Shown here piece by piece: positions 12,556 to 23,624 of a stretch of 40,642 nt of DNA; positions within the stretch are counted from its first letter, which is position 1; the number at the start of each line of letters is the position of its first letter. Source of the DNA: Phallusia fumigata (taxonomy: Eukaryota > Chordata > Ascidiacea > Phlebobranchia > Ascidiidae); assembly GCA_008931825.1 (NCBI GenBank), contig QXVZ01003312.1:1-40642 (forward strand), read 5' to 3'. The notes beneath the pieces were generated by a model. The model was not told where the DNA came from, did no database searches, and saw nothing but the letters and a program-made list of their open reading frames with translations. The translations under genes and the position numbers were made by a program.

Positions 12556-14403
12556 CGTTAAACATTACAAACAAATTTAAACCTTAGCAAAAACGACACA
12601 AATTTGTTTAAATTTAAACCCATAAAATGTTGCTTAAAAATGCGATGTAGTTTCGAATACAAAACGAAAATACTGATTATTAAAAAAAACATTCCTATTG
12701 TTTCTTGCCTTTCATGGATAAACCGCTTACTGCATGTGACAACATGCGACAGTTCTGCCCACAGTTAAACACTGAATACAGCAGCTGCAGTTTAATATTA
12801 TTGCGTGGGCAGTCCATAACAGTGACCACAGTTCAAATTGCAACCGCTACATCCTGTTTCCAATGCATTTCAGCAGATTTCGTTCGTCATAGGGAAATTA
12901 AGTGGAAGTTGTTGAAAATGTTGCCATACTGATTGGAACCAACGTTTATTTAAAGCTGAATGTTGTTAAACGTTCTATGCCTGGGCTTCAAGGTTCATCG
13001 GTTCAATATGAATAAACTTGACATGCACAATTAATAAACCACGTGATTGGCAAAATAAGTTGTTTTCAAGATTCACACAATAAACAAAAAGTGCTACTGT
13101 ACCAGACAAATTATTTGATTGTCCTGCATTTTTAAAGACAAGCGCTACTGTCTGTTATAACAACGAACAGTGCCTGTTTTGGGCTTTTAAAAGTATATAC
13201 AAGGAGGTCTGACCTGACATCGAATGTAAAAGCGCTGGCAAAAAAATAAAAACCAGTGTCTAGATAAAAATCAGATTTAAAAAAAATATACTTGTGTTTA
13301 TTTGTAGAAACCAGTTAAAAACCTTAAATGTGGTAACGAGTTATAATTGATCGTTTTTAACCATTCTCATGATCACGATTTTAACCACCGACCTCAATCC
13401 TACCTGCTTCCTAGAAAACCAATTAATCAATTATTTTGTGTTTTTAGAGTGTTGAGTCACAGCCTTGCACAATATACGAGTTTTATTTCTAAATTCATAT
13501 TAACTCTTTTAGATAAACATGACTTAAGATGTTAAGTGTCAATTTCCTTTCTGGCATGAAGTGTTCTATTTTTAGCTGTTCCGGGCAAATCTCGGAATTT
13601 GAAGTACCGTCCACCTAAGCATTAGGGGAAAATGTTGCTGTTTCGCGCCAATCCAAGAAGAACAACAAACTATCACGAAATCAATTCGTGAACGTGACGA
13701 GCAAAAATGTCGTTATGGCCAAAGCGGTTGTTGGCTTTGGAAAGAAGGTTAGACAGAGTGTAAGTCGGAAAGAGACGTACAACCGGCGTTGAGTCATGCA
13801 ACTGATCAAGATGGCAAAAAATTAGAAACACAACAAAGTGTATGCATTAAATACCCTGGCATAGATAGACTGGTGGATTAAAAATGCAGTTAACGATAAA
13901 ACAAGGTGCTGATGATTTCGCTTGTGACATCAAAGCGACTTATTCTTACTTTGTGACAGTCGCTGAGTGTGTGTTTGGGCAGAATTAGTCAAACGATGTA
14001 GGGTACCTTACACATAGGCTGTTGGAAAGTTTCGAAGGGTTTATTTTTAAAATGTAACAAAAAGAGCAGAGTGTTGTATTTGTAGTTGTGTAACCGGGGT
14101 TTCTTGACTTTAAGTTATAAATGAAACAAGAGCATTTTGCCACTCCCGAAAAGACAATGTGGTTGACAAAATTCGCAAAGGTTGAGACACAAAGTTTCAA
14201 GACTCAATGCAAAGTTACTGTAGCTGTGCGCCATCCAATGAACACTAATAAGCGGAGGCGGTGGGCTGTTTTGAAATAAAATCGATCAGACCGCTTCCTA
14301 ATCCGACTCTTGATGTTAAAAGGTGGTTACTTTAATCACATAGAAAGACATGTTAAACAGATATGGCTTAAAATCCGATCTTTACAGTTTTCCGACATAT
14401 TAT
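12556..14403. other. Non-coding stretch, no gene seen
   Basis: Only short frames with biased composition. A frame of about 75 codons near 12705-12932 has no supporting splice sites or recognisable motif. Confidence 0.5.
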
Positions 14404-14518
14404 GTTGAGTTGAGTTTATTTCGCTTGGTGAAAGAAATCGTAGCGACACAATTTCACTAAAACAATTACCAAGCCGGAATTAACTGCGCAACGTAAAAAC
14501 GTTATGGGGCGCGAAAAA
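14404..14518 (-). repeat. SINE-like repeat, second copy
   Basis: Reverse complement of the repeat at 7741-7866. The tail TTGAGTTGAG is at the left, followed by TTTATTTCGCTTGGTG, CGTAGCGACACAATTTCACT and AACTGCGCAACG. It is shorter in the tail and ends at GGCGCGAAAAAG. Confidence 0.65.
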
Positions 14519-14604
14519 GTTGAGGGCACAATTGGTGGATCGAGGTTGACACTATGGATATGACAGTGGATATATTAAACACATAAAAGGCGCTTGATGA
14601 CATC

Positions 14605-14650
14605 AACGTTTTCGAAACGTAGAACATGTTTTACACACAAGTACTGGCCT
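14605..14650 (-). repeat. Single arm of foldback family B
   Basis: CGAAACGTAGAACATGTTTT followed by ACACACAAGTACTGGC matches the inverted arm at 7222-7255, but no second arm is evident. It shows that the element end extends beyond the palindrome to a GCCAGTACT-like terminus, as also at 36010. Confidence 0.55.
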
Positions 14651-14847
14651 GTGTCTCCTTGTTAAGACATAAAAAGTATGTTTAAAGTTATAAATACAAT
14701 CCTAATTCGAAACTCTGGTTTGTTATGTTGCAGTTGTCAGAAATAGTTGCCAATACTCAACAACTTTGAAGTTAAGGCCGCCATTGGCTCATACTTAATT
14801 ATCCCGCCATACACTTTGAATGCAAAATTTTAAAATCATAATTCGTC

Positions 14848-14992
14848 TTGTGAGCTGCAGACAGCGCACACTGTTTTGACCTGTAAGGTCTCATCAGTGC
14901 AGCTGGTGACAGGACATTGGCCGGCTAGTGTAGCCAAATTACGGTACTCCAGTTTGTTGTAAGTACGACACGGCACTGTCTGCAGTTCACAA
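14848..14992. mobile_element. MITE with about 20-bp terminal inverted repeats, 145 bp
   Basis: The left end TTGTGAGCTGCAGACAGCGC and the inverted right end TTGTGAACTGCAGACAGTGC match at 18 of 20 positions. No open frame lies inside. The flanks share only ATTC, so the exact target duplication is unclear. It is not related to the CAGTGG family. Confidence 0.65.
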
Positions 14993-16229
14993 ATTCACAT
15001 TGGCTTTTTGCTTGTATCTAAATCGCTTTGATTCGCTATGTTGCAACTACCAATGCGAATGCACAGTGCAGGACGCGCAAGCATTGTTCTACCGTTTGTT
15101 CCGATATTGATGCACTTAAAATACTAGCATTTCTTCTGACTTAATCACCACTGAACAATTCTCATCAGAAAGGGCCACACACAATCAATAAAGTGGTTCA
15201 AACGAGATCAAATTCCCACAACAAACCGAATCCGAACCCAAAGTTGTTTTAAAGGGTGCGTCATCCAAAACCCTGCCATGGCCGACGACGAGCGTTTAAA
15301 AACACGTTATAAGTGATAACATCTGGTCGTAAGGTGAAATGATGCATGGAAGACGCGCAAAGGCGAGATATATTCTGATGTCATTGATGTTCCGGTGTTG
15401 GAACGGTTGTGGAATAGTTTAGTTTAGTTTTTTATTGTTTCGCTCAAAAAGATTTAGCGGATTTTGCATGTTTACTTATTCAAGTCGTGTTTACGTGGAT
15501 TTTAGATGTTTTAAACTGACAAACGTCACACTTGTGAAAAGCACCTACATAAAATCCTAAAAGACTTGCACTTCAAACTTAGTTTGTGTAAACTTTTGTT
15601 GAAAAAAAGTAAATAGATAATATAAATTCCTGTCCTATGGTTTGAATGAACTGATTTTGTATCTTAAAAACTTGTTTTCACGTCAAAAAAATCAGAACAT
15701 TTCCAAGTAAATGCCGTAACGTAACAAACATACAAGTAGAAATAGGCGTCATTTAGTACATCGGGGTTAATTAGAGACGTGGCTTACGGTTAGCTAGAAA
15801 AATTCGTGCAGCCATTATGACAAAACGCCCTGATGGTGAAGAAATCGTCGCAGCCGGAAATCATTTTTGATATTTGAGCGAGTGCCTGGGCGAATAAAAT
15901 CATGTCGCTGTAGATGCAAATATAATCAGCAAATTTTGACACGAAGGGGAGCATGTGACATTTATTCTTTAACCTAAACAGGTCACGTATTTGGAGCAGC
16001 CTGTCGGCAACTTCGCTTTTTTGTCACGACCCTGGATAATGGTTTTATTAGTTTGCAGTTTCGGATTTAGATACAAGACAAATATGGTGCAGTTCAGGAG
16101 CTCATCGAACTGGTCAGGTGGTTGTAAAACAGCAGAAAATACTCAGTTTATGGAATATTCTCCTAATCTTAATTTTTATTCAGGGCTTTTTTAATTTTTG
16201 AGTCAAAGTTTCCGAGACCCAGTATTAGG
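14993..16229. other. Non-coding stretch, no gene seen
   Basis: No supported exon. AGTTTAGTTTAGTTTTTTAT near 15418-15437 resembles the SINE-like tail but has no matching body. Confidence 0.45.
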
Positions 16230-16305
16230 AGTTGAGTTGAGTTGAGTTGAGTTAAGTTTATTTCGCTTGCTGAGTTAAGTGATAGCGGCAAAATGTCACT
16301 TAAGC
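16230..16305 (-). repeat. SINE-like repeat, tail-end fragment
   Basis: About five tandem GAGTT units at 16230-16255 are followed by TTTATTTCGCTTGCTGA and a short body remnant. It abuts the hAT-like MITE that starts at 16306, making a composite of two elements. Confidence 0.6.
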
Positions 16306-16546
16306 CAGGGGTTCCTAACCAAAGGTACCTAACCCCTAAAGGGCACGATATCTTCCTAGGGGTGCGAGGATAATGCATAATTGGGTGAATTATATAGATA
16401 CTGCATGATATCTATAACATCCAAAGAAAATTTGTTTGCCATTTAAACATGAAACAACAATTACTTTCCGGAAATTACAGAAAGGGGCACAAGAACTGGT
16501 TGGTGATTTCGACGGGCTACCGTAATAAAAAAGTTAAGAATCACTG
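16306..16546. mobile_element. hAT-like MITE, 241 bp
   Basis: The left end reads CAGGGGTTCCTAACCAAAGG and the inverted right end CAGTGATTCTTAACTTTTTT. The flanking 8-mers ACTTAAGC and GTTTGAGC agree at 5 of 8 positions, and all three differences are transitions, consistent with an old hAT-type 8-bp target duplication. Confidence 0.7.
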
Positions 16547-17084
16547 GTTTGAGCAGGCTTGAAATAAATGCGCAACGTCAGAAGACATTTCGAGATTTAT
16601 CGAAATCAAGCAGCAAAAACAGATCAGCTAAACCAAATGTATCCGGATTTTACCTTTTAACATCCGGATCTGCCAGACAAAACCCGACTAAACCTGTCAA
16701 TCATCTTGAGTGGCGATTGATAATGTTCCAAGAATTCTGTAATCGTCAACTTGGTTTTTAAAAGCTGGCCCTTTGGTTTTTCTGAGTGTGCTTCAGTGGT
16801 CAATATTTGTTGCGAACTTGTATTTAATCGATATATTGTTGCTATTTTAAACCGTTTAATTTCGTTTTAGTAGTTCGGTGTAAAATATTACCGACTTTTA
16901 TTCTATCTAGGATTTAATCGACCGACTTTAATTTTTAACCATCTTTAAACCCGTCAGCTTTACAACGTGTTAATGTATTTTTCTGATGTCGCAACAAATT
17001 TGCAAGTGAACTTATTTTTTGGGAAGCAAGGCATGGACTTGAAGAGTTGAAGAGTGAACCTAATTAAAACCATGATTAACATAC

Positions 17085-17190
17085 GCACAAATGACGACAA
17101 CAGCGAGAGTTTAAACGTTTGCGTTACAATGTATTCTCTTTACACAAACTCTCTGGCAGATACGTTTTTAATTAAACTTGTTTTTTGGAT
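17085..17190 (-). repeat. Family A MITE copy, inverted
   Basis: On the minus strand it reads the family end (TATCTGCCAGAGAGTTTGTG), the AATACATTGTAACG stretch and the core GCAAACGTTTAAACTCTCGC. The small plus-strand frame over it is therefore not a gene. Confidence 0.55.
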
Positions 17191-18491
17191 TTTAAGTTGT
17201 CGACTTTATTGGCTACACAAGCGAAACGATCAGACCTCAATATTAAGGCAAAGTTCAAACAGACAAAAACGCTTTAGCTTTTGGGGCCAAAACTGAGACA
17301 AAAATGCTAAGGCTGGTCCCATTCCTAAAATTTGGCACTACAAAGTGTGAAATACGTGCAAACATTACATTTCGTTAATATTTGACCACAAATTTGAACA
17401 AACAGCTTATAGACCCCGCATTATTCTGTTGACGGGCTTTTGACCAGCAAAGTATTCAAATGATTTGTTTTCCGTTGTTCACCCAAATACTTTGAGTTTG
17501 TTTTGCAGTCGTTCAGTGGGTGTGTCTGTTGGCAGGTGTCTGCACGTTTTGCTTCATCGGCGAAGCTCTTGTAATTGAGACGACAACGGAACTTGGGTGA
17601 CATGCTTCTGAAGTTCTTGACAGTGTCATGTTCGAACCGAAGCATTTTTAAGCGTTTAGCCAAATGAGTAAAAAAAAGTTGGCCAGCTTCGGGAGTGTTG
17701 GCCTAAATTCCTAACAGACCTCGTAAAAACGTGTAAAGCCAGTTGATTATTAACTACATGTCGCGGTTATAAACCATGGGTCGCGTGTGCAGTCATTGTG
17801 AGACAGGTTTGACTGTGTTGGTAGAACTGCTATGCGAAGTTAGTTTTTTGTAGTCGGCTGTGATCAATTGAGTTTAGATGAAAATTTGAATGCAGGTTTT
17901 TGTTTTGCAAAAGGAAAGTAACAAAGTGCTTCAGCAAATTATCGAGGTTTTCTAAATTGTGACAAAGTTTGAAACGTTTTTCTGCTATTAGCTGAATACA
18001 CCATGAAAAAGACATTTTAAGAATTCAATTTAACTATTCATCTCGGACTACTAATATTTCACAACAAATAAACTAAAAATATGCAACACCATCGTACTTA
18101 AATGTAAGTGTATTTGGAAAAAATAAGATTGAGCTTTCAAATCTGAGCATGTGCAAATATATACGGAAACAGATTTAAATTAAACTAGAATGAAAGTCTT
18201 CTGTTTAACTTAAAAATCTGTACATGAATGTAAACACATTTGTGTGTGTCGATACGTCGCGTAGCCCAGTATTTATATTTAGAAGCTCTTGAGGCATATT
18301 TAAATATGGTAATGCTAACATAAAACAAACACAATCACCTAATCAATAACTCTTTCGCGAAGACTTGAAGCACTCCAGTGTGCTTGATGGGGGGCTTACA
18401 GGACAAAATGTACGTTAAAACACTTGAATTGATGTTTTCCGTTTTGTTATGGTCTAAATATAGCGCACGCCAGCATCAATAAAGGGTAGGC
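17191..18491. other. Non-coding stretch, no gene seen
   Basis: An 80-codon minus frame (17663-17421) has an amino-acid mix that could pass for protein, but there is no acceptor upstream and no donor in phase. I leave it unannotated. Confidence 0.4.
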
Positions 18492-18726
18492 CAGTGTTTC
18501 GTAATGTATGGGTCGCGACCCGAAGTTAGATCGCCTGGAATTTTTTAGGGTGGCCTGTTTTAGAAAAAAAAACACTGCAAATTAAAGATTTTACGTCACA
18601 ACTGGAATGTGCTTTTTCGTTAAAAAAACCAACAGAGTGTTTAAGCATACATCCGGGTCGCGAGATTTTACTAAATGAAATTGTAAAAAAAAATTTTGGC
18701 CGCCATTAAAAAGTCGGGGACCACCG
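18492..18726. mobile_element. hAT-like MITE, 235 bp
   Basis: The left end reads CAGTGTTTCGTAATGTATGG and the inverted right end CGGTGGTCCCCGACTTTTTA. It contains GGGTCGCGACCC near the left end. Target-site match is poor (about 4 of 8). Assignment rests on the ends and the shared length. Confidence 0.5.
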
Positions 18727-19688
18727 CGGCAGAAATTACATACAAGAACATCTGTGACAGAGTTCGTTGTTTATATCGGGTCAAGCGAGGGCAGGTAGTT
18801 TTGTAAAACTTGTTTTGTCGCCATTTTTACCCTTGACAATTTTTTGAGGTCGTTGCTTGGGGTCTGATGATTTTGAAGTGTATGTCGGCGATTCCATGTA
18901 ATTTGAGTTGTAGATAAATTGAACACAGTGACAATATTGTGTGCATTGGTGAACGCTGCCCATTTACAGTAAAAAAAACACAGAATAAAATTTTTAATTT
19001 TATCTGCTTTTGTTCACATAGTTGCAAAAGATTTAATGCTATCTGACCTTTGTATACAAATGCAATCGCCCGCATCATCGACAGCTGCAATATTTCCATT
19101 TAAAATTAAACGCATTTTTATCGATGTTATTTGCATAGAATTGCACGTATACTAATTAAACCGGTTTTATCAAAACATAATAGCGGCTGCAAAAGACATA
19201 TCCAATTTAAACAAAACGCGTTTGCAGCTGTTTGAAAATAAAAAAAGGGTTTGGATTGTGCATTACCTTGCTAAATTATCAAGGTCAGTCGACAAGAATA
19301 AAAACGCGATTTCACCGAAAAACAAGATTTGGTCTCAGTAAATATTTTTCGCCTTAGGGTTGCGACATTTTGTCACANTTGACTAAAAACTGAAAATTGC
19401 AAGATTGAATCATAAAGTTTTTCCAGCTTTGTCCGCCAGCCTGGTTGCTGGTGATACTGGAGTACATTGGTTCTTCAACCTGGCAATAATTACGCCTAAA
19501 TGGGCATTGTGACTTTTAAGGGGTAATTAGATTATAGTTTTTTGTTTCATTGCACTAAAATTGTTTAAACTTTGAAAAATGTAGAGTTTCATGTGTGTTC
19601 ATTTCTCGTTTCGTTTTGCTTAACATCTTCTGTGACGTCAAGGTGTATTTTTTTTTTTTTCTAAAGGGGGCAATTAATTAAGTTCTTC
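18727..19688. other. Upstream flank, no gene seen
   Basis: No supported exon. A perfect TGACGTCA octamer lies at 19633-19640, about 400 bp before the sepiapterin reductase start. A base is unresolved at 19378. Confidence 0.5.
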
Positions 19689-19845
19689 GCAGGGGCTAGG
19701 GGGTGAGAGACGGGCAATAGCTTCCACCCAAATTTTGAAATTGTGAATTCAGGCAGGCTTCCTCTGGAAAAAAATGGAAAAAGTTTTATATTAAATTTGG
19801 TTGCTTACCCCCTAAAATGTTTGGGAAGAGCTGGCTACGCTATTG
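19689..19845 (+). repeat. Repeat family F, copy 1, upstream of the sepiapterin reductase gene
   Basis: This G-rich segment, with CCACCCAAATTTTGAAATTG and then TTCCTCTGGAAAAAAATGG, is similar in order to 23625-23755 in the same orientation. It ends near GAGCTGGCTACGC, while the second copy begins near GATGTAGCCAAG, hinting at inverted GTAGCCA-type ends. Confidence 0.5.
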
Positions 19846-19982
19846 GTTCTTCTCATTGGTGACGATAAAAAATGTTAAAAATTACCGCTAACATCCAAAG
19901 TTACAAAATCCTAAAAGCAAGTTGTGAAATTACCTGGTAACATTACTGCCCTGTGTGCGTCCATCAAGTTCCGTGTTCCATC

Positions 19983-20003
19983 TTTGTTTACTTTTCCGCA
20001 CAG
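19983..20003 (+). promoter_or_regulatory. Unpaired 3' splice site, possible spliced-leader or 5' UTR acceptor
   Basis: A strong pyrimidine-rich tract ends in CACAG at 20003, 34 bases before the ATG of the sepiapterin reductase gene. No matching donor is obvious just upstream. Tunicates add a spliced leader to many mRNAs, so this could be a trans-splice acceptor, or the acceptor of an intron in the 5' untranslated region. Confidence 0.45.
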
Positions 20004-20037
20004 CAGGTCGCTTAAGTATTTAAGTAAACACTGCAAG

Positions 20038-22655
20038 ATGAGGCCTGTATTTGGGGTGCCGACTTTCTGCATCATCACTGGTGCCAGCGCGGGCATCGGA
20101 CGTTGCATGAGCATAGAGCTGAGCAAGCTTCTTGGACGTGGCTCTGTAATGGTTCTGGTGGCTCGTTCAAAAGTTGGTCTACTGGAAACGAAGAAGTTGG
20201 TAATGGAAGCCGGAGCTAGAGATGGTGATCTACAGGTAAAATTGAATATTGTTGAATAAATGCTGGGTTATACACAGAGTTTGAAACATTAGCAGTTTGC
20301 TTGTAATTGGAATATGTAATGTCTTGTACTAACATATTTTGGCAATAACAGTTGTCACCCCCACTATTTCCGTTCTCCTTCTGCATTGAGTTTTTATCAT
20401 TAACTTTTGTTTTCCTGAGCAAGAAACGCATTCAGACGTTTTTCCGTGCATAAATATGCAACAAATAGTATCAAAGGCGTGTGAAGGCCTAAGAGTAACA
20501 CCTTAATTTTCATCGAAAAAATCAACGTGCCATAAAATGCCATAAAAACTATATTTCTATTGCTTCCAAAAACCCAACGGTGCGCCTAAGTTGCTACACA
20601 TAAGACATGCTCTATCGATGACTGTAAAAGCAGTTGTAAAAATCTCGGGCTTTCATAACTGACAGTAAAACAAAGCGTAAAATCGTGTCTCTACACAAAA
20701 GAAACGCCCTAACTAAACAGCAAAGTCGCATAAAGTAACACAAAAGTGCAACAGAAACTTCGTTATAAACCAAAGGATAAAATTTAGTAGACCGTGCAAC
20801 TAAAGAGATTCGACTCCAAAACCAAAAACCTTATCGTCCTGAAACGTTCGAGCATAGGCAGAAAAACGCCACGAGCCAACTTTAAAAGTTAATTGATTAT
20901 AAAGCGCCGTAGGAAAAGGTGCCAACCAATCATAATCAGAGGCAAGCGCCGGCGCGGAGCTTGAGTTCGAAAAGTGAAGTGAAAGAACTAGAATTTTAAA
21001 TTGGGATTTTTAGGTTTTGCATGTAAAATGTATATAACGGAATAACTAAGCATAGGGGTCAAACGTAATCTTGACGTTAAAGTGCGTGTCTGTCCAGTAC
21101 TATGTATACGCATTAACACCTATGCATTTAGAACAGTGGTTTACAGCCTTTTGTGGTCGCATACCACCTGGAGGTAACGCGCTGTCGCCGCGAATCACTT
21201 AGTCCCAGGGAAAGTAATTTCAAAATCAGATAAATAATATAAATACAACGATGAACGCGGTTCAGTTTATTGCATTGGAATGCCCTCGCGCGCAACCGGT
21301 TATGAAACACTGGTTTAGAATATTCTCCTATAATTCAAAAAACCTTTTTATGTGTCCACAGGCGTACACGGTGTCGCACGATCTCTCCAAGTCCAACATA
21401 AGTTTACTTGAGAACGTTTTCTGTCATTCGGAAGGAGCCAGCTTCCGTCACGCGCTCCTCGTCAACAACGCTGGCTCCCTCAGTGACATCACAATCAAGC
21501 TATCGGAGAACGATGACGTGTCAGCTCTCGATTCGTTCTGGTCCCTCAACCTCTCCTCGTTCGTCGCTCTCACTTCGGCATTCATCGGAAAGTTTCGGAA
21601 CGCCTCGGATGTTCGGAAAACCGTCGTGCAAACGAGTTCACGCACCAGTGAGCAGCCGACGCCGGGGCTTTCCCTGTACTGCGCCGCAAAAGCTGCTCGT
21701 CTCATGCTCTTCAAGGTAGACTTCTGTTCCACGTTTATTTGTTCGTGCGTTTTATTTTTATCCTCGGTGGGCGGAACAACGCCTGAATGCATTATGCTCA
21801 TAACGAGTCTGTCGTAGAGCTACCTGCCTCATCGCAGTTCCGTTGGATCGTTTTTCGTTTGAGATTTTTCGGTTTTTTGACCAAGTTATTTGGTTAATTT
21901 GGGTCAACCCATCGGGTTCCACTGGATTGGGGCAATGCCTTAAGTTTCTTGCTCAGGGAAACACAAGCAACAAAAAATTTGTGAATGAAAACAAAAACAC
22001 CGCAAAAGTTTGAATTTTGTAAATGGGCTCTTTGTGTAACTTGGCTTTCAAGGTGAAAACCCAACCTCGACAGTCAGTTTGTAATCACCTTGTTTTGTCG
22101 TGCTTTATCTGTTTTTTTCAAACCATTGCCGTTTAAGTCTTAAATGCCGTTTAAATGTTAAATTTGTCAGAATGCTATTGGTGAGCTATTGGTGATCCGT
22201 GGCAAATAAGCTTGTGTTGTGAGAAATTGAGAATTTGGATTTAAAATAGTAGAATAAATACAATTACAGCAATATTTAGAAATATTAATCCGCCTGGTAT
22301 CAACAACATCATGCAAAGAGACGTTACAAATTTAGGGTAATAATGTTCAAAAAAATCCACATCGTTGACACAAACCCAAAATTTACTTATTTTCCAATTA
22401 CAGGTTCTTGCTATCGAGGAACCAGACGTCAGAGTTTTGAGTTTTGGTCCAGGCCCAGTCCAAACCGACATGTGGGAATCGCTTCAACAAATCAGTATTC
22501 CCGAAATGCGGCAGTTCTTCAGCCACATGACCGCTAGTGGGCAGGTGAGAGACGCCACCGAGCCCGTGCGCCACCTACTGGACATCCTTCAAGCCGACGA
22601 GTTCGTTTCGGGTTCGCACATTTTGATGCCTGACAAGGTGACCGAAAATCAGTAA
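20038..22655 (+). CDS. SPR: Sepiapterin reductase, three exons, complete
   Basis: Exons 20038-20235, 21362-21715 and 22404-22655, both introns in phase 0, give 267 residues (human SPR has 261). It is a cytosolic short-chain dehydrogenase that uses NADPH for the final reductions from 6-pyruvoyl-tetrahydropterin to tetrahydrobiopterin, the cofactor of aromatic amino-acid hydroxylases; the pathway also feeds pteridine pigments. Visible features: the dinucleotide-binding motif TGASAGIG at residues 14-21, NNAGSL from about 101, catalytic Ser159, Tyr172 and Lys176 (in YCAAK), and SFGPGPVQTDM in the last exon matching the family's APGPLDTDM. The start is the first in-frame ATG, just before the first beta strand. 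Human SPR is also a three-exon gene. One oddity: the C-terminal Asp that holds the pterin in mammals (Asp257 in human, as I recall) aligns with Leu258, with Asp261 three residues on. Confidence 0.96.
21134..21312. mobile_element. hAT-like MITE in SPR intron 1, 179 bp
   Basis: The left end reads CAGTGGTTTACAGCCTTTTG and the inverted right end CAGTGTTTCATAACCGGTTG. The flanking 8-mers ATTTAGAA (21126-21133) and GTTTAGAA (21313-21320) match at 7 of 8 positions, the clearest target duplication in the window and the size typical of hAT elements. It ends 49 bases before the exon 2 acceptor, so it lies in or next to the branch-point region. Confidence 0.8.
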
Positions 22656-22740
22656 AGGATTATTTTTTTTCAAAATCTTGTTGTTTGAAGTTCACATTCA
22701 AGTCGTTGCTGGCGTTTTTGCATTTGAGGAATCTATCCGC

Positions 22741-22888
22741 CAGGGGTTTATCAATCGGGGGAATTCCCCCTTAGGGGTGAATTTTGTTGTAATGAATATT
22801 TTAAATTTAGATTTCCAAAGGGGGATGGGGGTTACCCTTGAATATTGGGTAATGGGGTCCATGGAATAAAAAAGGTTAACAACGACTG
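22741..22888. mobile_element. hAT-like MITE in the SPR 3' flank, 148 bp
   Basis: The left end reads CAGGGGTTTATCAATCGGGG and the inverted right end CAGTCGTTGTTAACCTTTTT. The flanking 8-mers CTATCCGC and CTATAAGG agree at 5 of 8 positions. It starts 85 bases after the SPR stop codon and probably lies in the 3' untranslated region. The small plus and minus frames here are repeat sequence. Confidence 0.65.
22865..22870 (+). promoter_or_regulatory. AATAAA poly(A) signal candidate for SPR
   Basis: The first AATAAA after the SPR stop codon, 210 bases downstream, inside the MITE at 22741-22888. A second candidate is at 22946-22951, outside the element. Which is used cannot be told from sequence. 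Confidence 0.45.
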
Positions 22889-23264
22889 CTATAAGGTTTC
22901 TAAATTGGCAATGATTTGACTGACATGGGGCAAAATGTTGCAAAAAATAAACCGCAAATCAGGACTAAACAAATACAGTTGGCCTCAAAATACAGAAGTA
23001 AGGGGGACAGGGTTTACTTATTCTACAGATAAAATAATTTTTCCGCTAAAATGTTTCATCTTTTGCAACATTCCAATTCATCTTTGTCCAGCGTGCCTTG
23101 TGATGCATGATTCGTTTTTGATTTCTATCACCGTCGTTTGTTTGAACCGCGCAAAGCCTCAACTTTCACAGGCTTATCTTGTTTCTTCTTTATATACCTC
23201 GACTTTGGATGTGTGTTGCAGGTTTGCGACAATATTAAAAGCGCAAAAGTGTAATACTTAAAAC

Positions 23265-23458
23265 CAGTGGTTCCTAACCGGGGATGAATTTCCACTTTAT
23301 AGTTATTGTTGATAAGTGTTGTATTCCTTTTTGGGTAGAGCAGTGGTTCAAAACTTTGTAATATTGCTTTACATCACTTCTTGTCTGGTAGGGTAGGGAT
23401 GAAAAGTTCTAAAATAAGCAAAGGGGACAATGCATAAAAAAGGCTGGGGAACCACCGC
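23265..23458. mobile_element. hAT-like MITE, possibly two overlapping elements
   Basis: CAGTGGTTCCTAACCGGGG starts at 23265, a second end CAGTGGTTCAAAACTTTG at 23342, and the inverted end AGCGGTGGTTCCCCAGCC closes near 23458. This is either one element of 194 bp with an internal end or a 118-bp element inserted in a partial copy. Confidence 0.5.
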
Positions 23459-23624
23459 TAAAAACTGTATTGCATATCTTGACTTACTAATGCATCCTAA
23501 TTCGTTTTTCTTATAATTGTTCCATTTTTTGTTCCTTTGTACTTTGTAAATACAAGTTCAAAAATTTGGGCCTGCGTGAATTTTTTATTTAACTAACGGA
23601 GCTTATGTAACGGGTGACTGTGGA

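Noticed and set aside
17421-17663. 80-codon minus frame with protein-like composition
   Set aside because: No acceptor or in-phase donor and no motif. It may be chance; kept only as unannotated sequence.
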